Assembly (NCBI GenBank): GCA_964449325.1
Contig: CAYUYJ010000009.1
Coordinates: 1 to 64,000 of the forward strand
Origin: RGIG3002 sp964449325
GTDB taxonomy: Bacteria; Bacillota; Clostridia; Lachnospirales; Lachnospiraceae
Length of the DNA: 64,000 bases
Direction of reading: 5' to 3'
Shown here piece after piece: positions 34,867 through 42,949 of this stretch. Both the position numbers and the translations under genes were made by a program. Within the stretch, counting starts at the first letter, position 1; every line of letters starts with the position of its first letter. Under the pieces are notes generated by a model. The model did no database searches. It was not told the DNA's origin and saw only the letters and a list, made by a program, of their open reading frames with translations.

Positions 34867-34894
34867 GGAACTGACAGAGATGTCAGTTCCTTTT
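34867..34894 (+). terminator. Terminator of the maltodextrin operon
   Basis: GGAACTGACA (34867-34876) pairs perfectly with TGTCAGTTCC (34881-34890) around a GAGA tetraloop, followed by TTTT. It overlaps the 3' end of the convergent CYTH gene. Confidence 0.88.
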
Positions 34895-35356
34895 CCGATT
34901 GCTTAAGTTGGAATTGTGATATTGAGGGTCAAAGGTCACATCCTCTAAAAAAAGTTCCGGCGGTACAAAAGAATCTGCCATTTCCTTTGTCGGAAATTCG
35001 ACCTCGGCAATCATTAACGGAGCCAGCTCTCCTTCAAAAATATCCAGCTCAATATGAAGGTCATCCTTATGCTCAGGTAAAAAATCAGTCAGCGGAAGAA
35101 CATACCTCTTTTTCGTAATCACGATACCGTCTGCTTTTTCCAATAAATGATAATAAGCTGTTTCGTTCAAGGGAAGATTATACTCTTCTCTTGCCATCAT
35201 ACCACTGCCCTTATAAGTCAGATAGTAATCCTCATCCTCCTTACGAATCCGCACCACCGGTTCCGTATTCAGATATGCCTGTTCAATCAGGTGACAAGGA
35301 TATTTTTCCAAGTCAGCCGGCAATTTTTTTAGCGTATATTTCCTTTCAATCTCCAT
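34883..35356 (-). CDS. CYTH-domain protein (triphosphate tunnel metalloenzyme family)
   Basis: A 157-residue protein beginning with the diagnostic ExExK-type motif MEIERKY, followed by paired acidic and basic strand residues (PVVRIRKE, YYLTYKG, IVITKKRYV, HIELDIFEGE, IAEVEFPT) as expected for the tunnel fold that binds inorganic triphosphate or other triphosphates. Members are triphosphatases, thiamine triphosphatases or adenylate cyclases; bacterial single-domain ones are mostly tripolyphosphatases. No neighbour suggests which. It is a single reverse-strand gene, convergent with the maltodextrin operon. Confidence 0.85.
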   Translation of the reverse strand: MEIERKYTLKKLPADLEKYPCHLIEQAYLNTEPVVRIRKEDEDYYLTYKGSGMMAREEYNLPLNETAYYHLLEKADGIVITKKRYVLPLTDFLPEHKDDLHIELDIFEGELAPLMIAEVEFPTKEMADSFVPPELFLEDVTFDPQYHNSNLSNRKRN

Positions 35357-35459
35357 AAAATAATCCTTCCCTTTCGTTAAAATGTGTAAGGTGGCAGCGT
35401 AACCCTTCCTCCTCTTTAACTGAAAAGATTATAGCATTCCGATATGAAAAAGTCCATGC

Positions 35460-36512
35460 CTACACACTCTCAATAACCACACCATGTGCAATCCCCGGAA
35501 TATTCCTGCCTTCATGAAAGCTTGTTTTGGAAAGCAGTGCTCCGGTAGGTACAAACAAGATACGATTCCAGATCTTTTCTTCTATCTGCTTCAGTATATA
35601 GGCAGATAAAACAGTAGCCGCACAGCCGCACCCCGAACCTCCTGCGTGAGTATCCTGCTTTTCGGCGTCATAAATTTCAATACCACAATCCATATGCTGC
35701 TTGGAAATGTCAAAGCCTTTGTCACGAAGCAGCTCCAAAAGTGCAGCCTGTCCCACCGTGCCTAAATCCCCGGTGATAATGCGGTCATAGTTTTCGGGAC
35801 TTCTTCCGAAATCCATCAGATGCTGATAAATTACATTACATGCGGCAGGGGCCATGCAGGCACCCATATTCATGGAATCCTTTAGTCCATAATCCTGTAT
35901 AATTCCGGTTGTAATCCCGGTAATACGTGCCCGCACTTTTTCCCCCTCCATACATTGGTCTGTCAGGACGAAAGCACCGCTTCCGGTTACCGTCCAGGAG
36001 GCAGAGAGCGGACGCTGATTCCCATATTCCAGCGGAAAACGAAATTCCTTTTCTGCACTGGCAAAATGGCTGGAGGTAACACATACAACCTTGTCCGCAA
36101 AGCCTCCGCAGACAGCCATAGAGCCAAGACTTAAGGATTCTCCGCAGGTGGAGCAGGCTCCGTAAAGACCAAAAAAGGGGATTTCATAATTTATAATTCC
36201 GTAGGAAGAAGCAATTGATTGACCAAGCAAGTCACCGGCGAAGATGTATCGAATATCGGAGGGCTTTAGTTTGGCTTTTCCAAGTGCCATGTAAACCGCG
36301 TCCTGTTGTAGAGAACTTTCCGCAGCCTCCCAGCTTTGGCATCCGAACATATCATCACTTCCTACCATATCAAACAGTTCGCCTAAAGGCCCTTGTCCTT
36401 CCTTTGTTCCTACAATAGAAGCGCTATCCTTGATAAATACATTCCGTTCATATTGAAGGCTTTGCTTCCCTTTCTGAATAACACATAATTTATTTCCTTG
36501 TCTGTGACACAT
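35460..36512 (-). CDS. spoVAD: Stage V sporulation protein AD (SpoVAD)
   Basis: 350 residues of the thiolase-fold SpoVAD family, a soluble protein that binds dipicolinic acid and is needed for its uptake into the developing spore. Recognisable stretches are KDSASIVGTKEGQGPLG near 27, FAGDLLGQSIAS near 90, FGLYGACSTCGESL near 108, TGDLGTVGQ near 243 and GSGCGCAATV near 290. ATG 36512 has TGAGGT at a good distance and is preferred over 36524. In most spore formers it lies in spoVAC-AD-AE; here neither neighbour is present, so it is an orphan copy. Confidence 0.88.
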   Translation of the reverse strand: MCHRQGNKLCVIQKGKQSLQYERNVFIKDSASIVGTKEGQGPLGELFDMVGSDDMFGCQSWEAAESSLQQDAVYMALGKAKLKPSDIRYIFAGDLLGQSIASSYGIINYEIPFFGLYGACSTCGESLSLGSMAVCGGFADKVVCVTSSHFASAEKEFRFPLEYGNQRPLSASWTVTGSGAFVLTDQCMEGEKVRARITGITTGIIQDYGLKDSMNMGACMAPAACNVIYQHLMDFGRSPENYDRIITGDLGTVGQAALLELLRDKGFDISKQHMDCGIEIYDAEKQDTHAGGSGCGCAATVLSAYILKQIEEKIWNRILFVPTGALLSKTSFHEGRNIPGIAHGVVIESV

Positions 36513-36724
36513 AATATACCTCATTTCTCATTTTGGTTTACCATTACTATTATGATTTAATATCTCAAAGAAAGATAAGTTTTATGCGGTAAGAAAATGA
36601 AAATTAATATTTATACAAAAAATCTTAAAGAAATGTGAAAGGGGAAATTAAGAATCGGAAAGTAGAATGAAGAAGTTGGTGGATGGGAAGAGTCGGAAAA
36701 CAAAAAAAGAAAGGAAAACAGAAC

Positions 36725-39013
36725 ATGAAAAGGGAAGAAACGCTTCAAACAGCAAACAAAAGAAAATGGAAAAGAGGTATGGCTCTTTTGCTGGCAGCAG
36801 GATTGACCGTAGGAGTCATGGGCTGTGGTACGAACAAAGAGGAGCGTAAAACCGATGATGCGAATAGGACGGTAGCAGGGACGCAGACTTCGGTACAGGC
36901 AGAAGGAAATTACTATAAAGGTACTTATGAAAGCATTCCTGAGGAGAATCCGATAGGGCATGTAGCAGTAGCAGGTACGTCTGTTTATTATCTGATATGG
37001 GATGAGGAGGACGATTATCGGGTAAAATTAAAGAAATATGACATGGAAAGTAAGAATGTGACGGATGTGTCACTTCCTATCGGAGAAGGAGAAAGCGTGG
37101 AAGCACTTGCCGTAAGCAGCGAAGGAAATCTTGTTGTTTTAAGGACAGACTGGAGTCAGGGAGAAGAGTCAATGGGGCAGGTACCGTACTGGATTGCAAT
37201 TTATGGAACTGACGGTAGTGTCATAATGGAAAAAGAGGTTACAGAACTTTTGGACGGAAGCGATATTCCATACTTATATTATCTTGCTGTTGGAGCGGAG
37301 GATAAAATTGCTTTTACAAATCTGCGGGAAGTATGGGTTATGGATAAGGAGGGAAACATTGAATTTTCCGTAAGCACAGACGGAAGTACGGTAAACAGTC
37401 TCGGAACACTGCCCGGCGGAAAAATTGCGGCCACGCAGTATGAGGGAGAATCATCTATGGTGGTGAAAGTGCTGGATATGGAAAAGAAAGCATGGGGAGA
37501 AACCTATAAAAGTGACCGCTTCAACACCGATGTCTGCTTTACGGGGGATACGGAAAGTGACCTTTATTTCTGGAATTACAGTGAATTGTATCGATATGAC
37601 CCGGAAAGCGGAAATACAGAGGTCATTGCAAACTGGCTTGCCAATGATATTTTTGCCGATGATATTCAGTATGTTTCGGTATTGGAGGATGGCAGTATCC
37701 GTATTATTTCCAGTGACACGACCGGAAACGGAGGCGGAAGCGAACTGGCACTTTTACAACAGATTGATGCGAATGAGGTGGCGGAAAAACAGGTAATAAC
37801 ACTGGGAACGGTAGAAGCAAGCAGCGGGCTTCGTAAAGGTATTATTTCTTTCAACAAAGCAAATGACAAGTACAGAGTAGAAATGATTGAATACGGAAGC
37901 AGTACAGGCACAGAGGACGGTACTACCCGCTTCAAAAATGAAATCATTGCCGGAAATATGCCGGATGTAGTCAACATTGCAGACGGTACGGAAGAATTTT
38001 ATGCGGCGAAGGGTTTGCTGGAGGATTTAAAACCTTATCTGGACGGCGAACAGAAAATTAACCGTGCCGATTATTTTGATAACATTCTGCGGGCAATGGA
38101 AACGGATGGCAAGCTGTATGCCCTTTCACCGGAGTTCTATATAGACACACTGGTGGGAAAGACGGAAAATGTAGGTGCCGGCTTTAACTGGACAATGGAA
38201 GATATGATGAAGCTGGAGGAAGCAAGAGAAGATGGCGTGGAAATGTTTGACCATGAGACAAAGTCCGGTGTATTGGATTTTTATCTGCGTTACAATCTGG
38301 CACAATTTTTTGATTTAAACAAAGGTTTTTGTGAATTTAATACAGACGAATTTAAAAAGACCCTGGAATTTTGTAACCGTTTTCCGAAGGAAAATGAGTA
38401 TCAGGAAACCGATGCCAGTGAGTGGCGTAAAGCCAATGACGGAACGCTGTTGCTTATGCATGAAGGAATTATGAGTGTACGGGATTACCAGATGTGTCAT
38501 AATATTTTCGGGACAGATATATCGTTTGTCGGTTATCCAAGCAGTTTTCCCTGCGGTTCGGTGGCAAAGGGAGGACAAATGACTCTTGCCATGAACAGTA
38601 AATGTGCCGATAAAGAAGGTGCGTGGGAGTTTATCCGCTTCTTCTTAGAGGAAGAATATCAGACCAAGTATACGGTGTTTCTTCCGGTGCTGCGTTCTGC
38701 TTTTGATGCACAGGCAAAAAAGGAGATGAAGGCACAGTATGAGACGAATGAAGCGGGAGAAAAAACAGAAGTTTCCACGTTTGTAGTCGGAACAATGGAT
38801 TTCACGGTAGAGCTCTATGCTGCAAAGGAGGAAGAAGTTGCGGCAATCAAGGAACTGATTGAAAAAGTGGAACGTATGGAGCGCATTGACGAGCAGGTAC
38901 TGTCTATTGTTTTAGAGGAGTCAGGAGCTTATTTTGACGGGCAAAAGACGGTGGATGATGTGGTGCAGGTGATTCAAAGTCGTGTCGCTATTTACATGAA
39001 TGAGAATAAATAA
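36725..39013 (+). CDS. Very large family-1 solute-binding lipoprotein
   Basis: 762 residues. A long basic N-terminus precedes a signal peptide with lipobox GVMGC (Cys about 35). Residues about 50-370 show repeated beta-rich units such as YYLIWDEEDDYRVKLKKYDM and GKIAATQYEGESSMVVKVLD, suggestive of a propeller-like domain. From about 375 an SBP_bac_1 domain follows, including EEFYAAKGLLEDLKPYL and MHEGIMSVRDYQM. Such double architecture is about 300 residues longer than ordinary sugar-binding proteins. No permease or ATPase genes adjoin it, so its transporter, or a non-transport role such as surface sensing, is unknown. ATG 36725 with AAAGGAAA is preferred over 36683. Confidence 0.75.
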   Translation: MKREETLQTANKRKWKRGMALLLAAGLTVGVMGCGTNKEERKTDDANRTVAGTQTSVQAEGNYYKGTYESIPEENPIGHVAVAGTSVYYLIWDEEDDYRVKLKKYDMESKNVTDVSLPIGEGESVEALAVSSEGNLVVLRTDWSQGEESMGQVPYWIAIYGTDGSVIMEKEVTELLDGSDIPYLYYLAVGAEDKIAFTNLREVWVMDKEGNIEFSVSTDGSTVNSLGTLPGGKIAATQYEGESSMVVKVLDMEKKAWGETYKSDRFNTDVCFTGDTESDLYFWNYSELYRYDPESGNTEVIANWLANDIFADDIQYVSVLEDGSIRIISSDTTGNGGGSELALLQQIDANEVAEKQVITLGTVEASSGLRKGIISFNKANDKYRVEMIEYGSSTGTEDGTTRFKNEIIAGNMPDVVNIADGTEEFYAAKGLLEDLKPYLDGEQKINRADYFDNILRAMETDGKLYALSPEFYIDTLVGKTENVGAGFNWTMEDMMKLEEAREDGVEMFDHETKSGVLDFYLRYNLAQFFDLNKGFCEFNTDEFKKTLEFCNRFPKENEYQETDASEWRKANDGTLLLMHEGIMSVRDYQMCHNIFGTDISFVGYPSSFPCGSVAKGGQMTLAMNSKCADKEGAWEFIRFFLEEEYQTKYTVFLPVLRSAFDAQAKKEMKAQYETNEAGEKTEVSTFVVGTMDFTVELYAAKEEEVAAIKELIEKVERMERIDEQVLSIVLEESGAYFDGQKTVDDVVQVIQSRVAIYMNENK

Positions 39014-39027
39014 GAAGGGAAAAATGG

Positions 39028-39062
39028 CAGCGTGGGGCTTGGTTAAGCTCTGCGCTGTTTTG
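39028..39062 (+). terminator. Terminator of the large binding-protein gene
   Basis: CAGCG (39028-39032) pairs with CGCTG (39053-39057) and the inner GGGCTT with AAGCTC, followed by TTTTGT. Confidence 0.7.
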
Positions 39063-39169
39063 TATGAAAAGAAAGTGTAAATAAATTCTTCCTCCCTGCG
39101 AAGAATGTGGTATACTGTAACAGAAAAGGGAATCCTTAAGGCAGGGGAAGAAAAGGCTGGTATATCAAA

Positions 39170-40387
39170 ATGATACAGAAAACAATAGAACAGACAAATG
39201 TGGAAAAGATGGCAGCGTATTTCAAGGCCGGAGAGAAAGACAAATGCGTTAAGACAGGAGTGGAAATTGAGCATTTTGTAATCGGTGAGGGCGGAAATTC
39301 CATGTGTTATGAGGACATGGCACATTTTTTGGAAGCACTTATGGAAGAAAACGACCGGGCATATCTGGTGGATGGACATCTGTTAGGTTTCTTTTGTACG
39401 GATTATTCCATTAGCTTAGAACCGGCGGCGCAACTGGAAATCAGCATTGCCCCAAAGGAAACCGTAGGGGAAATTCAGGCAGTATATGAGGCATTCCGAA
39501 AGAAAGCGGATGTACTACTTGAAAAGAGCGGATTCCGGCTTATAAATACAGGCTATCATCCTTGTAAGAAAGCGGAAGAACTTTCCCTGATTCCGAAAAA
39601 GCGATATGAATATATGAACCGGTATTTTGAAACATCGGGAAAGCTTGGAAAGAATATGATGCGTGCCACTGCTTCCACGCAGGTGTCCATAGATTATGAA
39701 AATGAAGCGGATTTTGTGGAAAAGTACAGACTTGCCTGTATACTTTCTCCGGTGCTTGCCCTTCTTACCGACAACAGTCCTGTTTTTGAAGGAAAGCAGG
39801 CGGGGATGCATATGGTGCGTACTGCTGTCTGGATGGATACCGACAAAGCAAGATGCGGCATTTTTCCGGGTACATTTTCGGAAGATTTTGGTTATCGGAA
39901 ATATGCGGAATATTTATATCATAATCCGCCGATTCTGATTATGGATGAAAACGGAGTAGCGACAGCTACGGGAAAGCAAACGCTGCGTGAAATATATGCG
40001 GACAAAGAAATGACAACGGAAGAAATAGAGCATGCCATATCCATGTTTTTTCCGGATGTACGGCTGAAAAACTATATAGAAATCCGTATGGCAGACAGTA
40101 TGGAATTACCTTGTGTACTGGAGTATACGGTGTGGATTAAAACATTATTCTATCATGCACAGGCGAGAGAGGAACTGCGTATCTTTTTAGGGAAGGCAGA
40201 CGAAGAAATGATAGAGCAGGCAAAGCTTGAACTGATAGAAAAAGGGTTTGCGGGCAAAGTCTATGGCAAAAAGGTGTCTGAAATTGTGAAGAAGCTTGCA
40301 GAGCTTGTCGACTGCTACGGTGGTGCACAGGCAAAGCGTTATGCAGGTTGCCTGATGAAAAAAGCTGTATATGCAGAAAAACATTAA
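39170..40387 (+). CDS. Glutamate-cysteine ligase (GCS2 family)
   Basis: A 405-residue ATP-dependent carboxylate-amine ligase of the plant/proteobacterial GCS2 type. GVEIEHFVIG near residue 30, SLEPAAQLEIS near 83, MMRATASTQVSIDYE near 163 and LLTDNSPVFEG near 200 match the glutamate- and ATP-binding regions of gamma-glutamylcysteine synthetases. It would make gamma-Glu-Cys in the cytosol, the first step of glutathione-like thiols. A -10 box TATACT lies at 39111-39116, but no good -35 or ribosome site was seen. The ATP-grasp gene follows after 20 bases, and a DJ-1 gene after that. Confidence 0.82.
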   Translation: MIQKTIEQTNVEKMAAYFKAGEKDKCVKTGVEIEHFVIGEGGNSMCYEDMAHFLEALMEENDRAYLVDGHLLGFFCTDYSISLEPAAQLEISIAPKETVGEIQAVYEAFRKKADVLLEKSGFRLINTGYHPCKKAEELSLIPKKRYEYMNRYFETSGKLGKNMMRATASTQVSIDYENEADFVEKYRLACILSPVLALLTDNSPVFEGKQAGMHMVRTAVWMDTDKARCGIFPGTFSEDFGYRKYAEYLYHNPPILIMDENGVATATGKQTLREIYADKEMTTEEIEHAISMFFPDVRLKNYIEIRMADSMELPCVLEYTVWIKTLFYHAQAREELRIFLGKADEEMIEQAKLELIEKGFAGKVYGKKVSEIVKKLAELVDCYGGAQAKRYAGCLMKKAVYAEKH

Positions 40388-40407
40388 TCCGGAAAGGAAA
40401 ACGCAAA

Positions 40408-41793
40408 ATGATGGAAACAGAACAAAGTTTAGCAGAAATAAACAGAGAATATCAAAGTCTGTTGGAGGAGCGGGAAAAGGAATATGCTTCTGCCCAAAGA
40501 GCACTTGAATATATACAGAACTCTACCGCAAAGTATCACGGAAGATGTGTCAGAACCTTATATATTCCTAAAATATTCCGGGAAAAGGACATTCAGATTT
40601 TTGAACAGGGAATTGCGGATTTGTACGGAATTTTTGAAAAAGTCATACACGCTTATTATGAGGATGCCGAATATCGTAAGCTGTTTGGTTTTGAAGAAAA
40701 ATTAGAACAGCTTATTCTGAGGGAAAGAACGTATCGAAGCAGTATTCCCATTGCGAGAATTGATATTTTCTATAATGAAGAAACGGGAGATTTTAAATTT
40801 TGTGAATTTAATACGGACGGTACCAGTGCCATGAATGAGGATAGGGAGTTAAACAAAGCCATCCGTCTGACGAAAGCCTATCAGGAGTTTGAAAAAAGAT
40901 ATGATATTCACACCTTTGAATTGTTCGATACATGGGTGGATGAGTTTTTGAGAATATATCAGGAATTCGCAGAACATACAGGAAGGCAGGGAAGCGGAGA
41001 AGGCGGAAAGCCGCAGGTGGCAATTGTGGATTTTATGGAAAATGCCACAGAGCAGGAATTTCAGATTTTTAAGGAGCGGTTTGAGGCAAAGGGAATCAGG
41101 GCAGAACTGGTGGAAATCAGGGAACTGCAGTATCGGGATGGCAGATTATTCTCCAAAGAGGGTTTTGTGGTGGATGCCATTTACAGAAGGGCGGTTACCA
41201 GTGATATTATGAAACATTTTGATGAGGTTTCCGGCTTTTTACAGGCAGTGAGAGAAGAAAAAGTCTGTCTGATCGGTGAATTCCGAACGCAGATAGTCCA
41301 TAATAAGATTTTGTTTAAAATTCTGCATGATGAGAAGACACAGGAATTTTTATCAGAAAAAGAGAGGGCTTATGTCAAAGCACATGTACCTTTTACGGTA
41401 AAACTGGAGAAGGGACGGTTTGATTATGAGGATGTAATCGGAAATAAAAACAACTGGATTATCAAGCCGGAGGATTCTTATGGTTCTCAAGGAGTGTTTG
41501 CCGGTGTGGAGTATGAAAAGAAGGAGTGGAAAGAGAAAGTAGATAATGCCATGAATACCGGCTATCTTCTGCAGGAATTCTGTCGTCCTTTCGAGACATC
41601 CAATTTGGATTTGATGCAGGAAAAGGAGGCGGAATACCGAAATTACAGCAACCTTACAGGAATGTTTGTGTATGATGGCAAATTTAAAGGAATTTATTCC
41701 AGAATTTCCAAAAGTGAGATTATTTCCACCCAATACAGTGAAATGGCACTGCCAACAGTTGTAGTAAAGAAAAAGAGCATTTTGTCGAAGTGA
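40408..41793 (+). CDS. ATP-grasp ligase, glutathionylspermidine-synthase-like
   Basis: A 461-residue protein resembling the circularly permuted ATP-grasp/GSP-synthase group: the N-terminal helical part is followed by FCEFNTDGTSAMNEDRE near residue 131, a preATP-grasp-like region with QVAIVDFMENA near 207, and nucleotide-binding stretches NNWIIKPEDSYGSQGV near 350 and RNYSNLTGMFVYDGKFKG near 411. ATG 40408 is supported by GGAAAGGAAA. Next to a glutamate-cysteine ligase it is the obvious candidate for the second ligation, making glutathione or another gamma-Glu-Cys conjugate; the acceptor is not knowable from sequence. No canonical gshB or gshF is seen. Confidence 0.7.
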   Translation: MMETEQSLAEINREYQSLLEEREKEYASAQRALEYIQNSTAKYHGRCVRTLYIPKIFREKDIQIFEQGIADLYGIFEKVIHAYYEDAEYRKLFGFEEKLEQLILRERTYRSSIPIARIDIFYNEETGDFKFCEFNTDGTSAMNEDRELNKAIRLTKAYQEFEKRYDIHTFELFDTWVDEFLRIYQEFAEHTGRQGSGEGGKPQVAIVDFMENATEQEFQIFKERFEAKGIRAELVEIRELQYRDGRLFSKEGFVVDAIYRRAVTSDIMKHFDEVSGFLQAVREEKVCLIGEFRTQIVHNKILFKILHDEKTQEFLSEKERAYVKAHVPFTVKLEKGRFDYEDVIGNKNNWIIKPEDSYGSQGVFAGVEYEKKEWKEKVDNAMNTGYLLQEFCRPFETSNLDLMQEKEAEYRNYSNLTGMFVYDGKFKGIYSRISKSEIISTQYSEMALPTVVVKKKSILSK

Positions 41794-41819
41794 CAAAAAA
41801 GAGCGGAAAGGATAAGAAA

Positions 41820-42371
41820 ATGAGCGAAGTATGTATGTTTTTTGGAACGGGTTATGAAGAAGTGGAGGCACTTGCGGCAATTGATGTAATGCGCAGGGCA
41901 GGAATCGAAGTGGATATGGTTTCCGTTACGGGAGAAAGACAGGTGACAAGTTCCCATAAAGTTACGGTTACGATGGATGCGTTGTTGGAGGATATTGACT
42001 TTGAACAGGTAAAAATGATTGTTTTGCCGGGAGGAATGCCCGGAACGACAAATCTGGAAAATTGTGCACCGCTAATGGAGCAGGTGGATAAATTTTATGA
42101 GCAGAAAAAGGCGATTGCTGCAATCTGTGCTGCACCCAGTATTTTAGGGCACAGAGGAATGCTAAAGGGAAGAAAAGCATGCTGTTATCCTTCCTTTGAA
42201 AGTCATCTGGAAGGAGCAGAGGTTACAAAAAATCCATGTGAGGTTTCCGGTCATATCATTACGGCAAGAGGTATGGGGGCAGCAGTGGATTTTGGACTTG
42301 CTATAGTTGCTTATTTGCAAGGAAAAGAGAAAGCAGACGAAATAGCGGAAAAGATTGTGTATACAAGATAA
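41820..42371 (+). CDS. DJ-1/PfpI family protein
   Basis: A 183-residue cytosolic protein of the DJ-1 subfamily. GTGYEEVEALAAIDVMRRAG places the conserved glutamate near residue 12, and AAICAAPSILG carries the nucleophile-elbow cysteine near 103. HIITARGMGAAVDFGL near 145 is also typical. Family members act as glyoxalase III-type or stress-protective proteins. The gene follows the ATP-grasp gene by 26 bases, so cotranscription with a thiol-biosynthesis pair hints at defence against dicarbonyls or oxidants. ATG 41820 is preceded by GGAAAGGAT. Confidence 0.88.
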   Translation: MSEVCMFFGTGYEEVEALAAIDVMRRAGIEVDMVSVTGERQVTSSHKVTVTMDALLEDIDFEQVKMIVLPGGMPGTTNLENCAPLMEQVDKFYEQKKAIAAICAAPSILGHRGMLKGRKACCYPSFESHLEGAEVTKNPCEVSGHIITARGMGAAVDFGLAIVAYLQGKEKADEIAEKIVYTR

Positions 42372-42405
42372 AACAGACGAAAGAGAAAGGGAAGGAACGG
42401 AGTAT

Positions 42406-42816
42406 ATGAATATATTGTTTTTTCTGACACCGAAAAGTAAAGTAGCTTATTTATATGATACGGAGAGTCTGCGCCAGGCATTGGAAAAAATGGAAAATCA
42501 CCGTTATAGTGCAATTCCTTTGATTTCAAAAAAGACCGGGGAATATATCGGTACGATAACGGAAGGTGATTTGCTTTGGGACATTAAAAATCGGTATGAT
42601 TTATCCTTAAAGGATGCAGAAGATATTCCTGTTATTACAGTTCTCAGAAACAGAGATAACCTTCCCGTCAGTGCGGAAGCGGATATGGAAGATTTGCTGA
42701 ATAAGGTGATGAATCAGAATTTTGTACCGGTGATTGACGGAATGAACCGGTTTATCGGTATTATTACGAGGCGGGATGTAATATTGTATCTGATGAATAA
42801 GAATAAAGAAGATTGA
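42406..42816 (+). CDS. CBS-domain pair protein
   Basis: A 136-residue protein made of two CBS motifs (Bateman module): residues about 10-60 with RYSAIPLISKKTGEYIGTITEGDLL and about 75-130 with NFVPVIDGMNRFIGIITRRDVILYL. Such stand-alone modules bind adenosine nucleotides (ATP, AMP, c-di-AMP and others) and regulate partners. The start is ATG 42406; the longer frame from 42355 has no site. It lies between the DJ-1 gene, 34 bases upstream, and the Pho-controlled transporter. Its partner is unknown. Confidence 0.88.
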   Translation: MNILFFLTPKSKVAYLYDTESLRQALEKMENHRYSAIPLISKKTGEYIGTITEGDLLWDIKNRYDLSLKDAEDIPVITVLRNRDNLPVSAEADMEDLLNKVMNQNFVPVIDGMNRFIGIITRRDVILYLMNKNKED

Positions 42817-42825
42817 TTGCAAAAT

Positions 42826-42879
42826 TTTACATAGATTTTACATAAATTGCCCTTATATTTTACATATATGTTGTAAAAT
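42826..42879 (+). promoter_or_regulatory. Pho-box repeats and promoter of the phosphate operon
   Basis: TTTACAT occurs at 42826-42832, 42837-42843 and 42859-42865. The spacings are 11 and 22 bases, the one-turn periodicity of PhoB/PhoP boxes. Eight bases later is TAAAAT (42874-42879) as -10, with no -35, as expected for an activator-dependent Pho promoter. The phosphate transporter and the PhoP/PhoR-like pair downstream support this reading. Confidence 0.7.
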
Positions 42880-42949
42880 GACAAGAGAATGCAAAGATTT
42901 TGTGTAAAATGAAGATGAAATACAGTTTTGAAACGGAGAGTAAAGAAAA

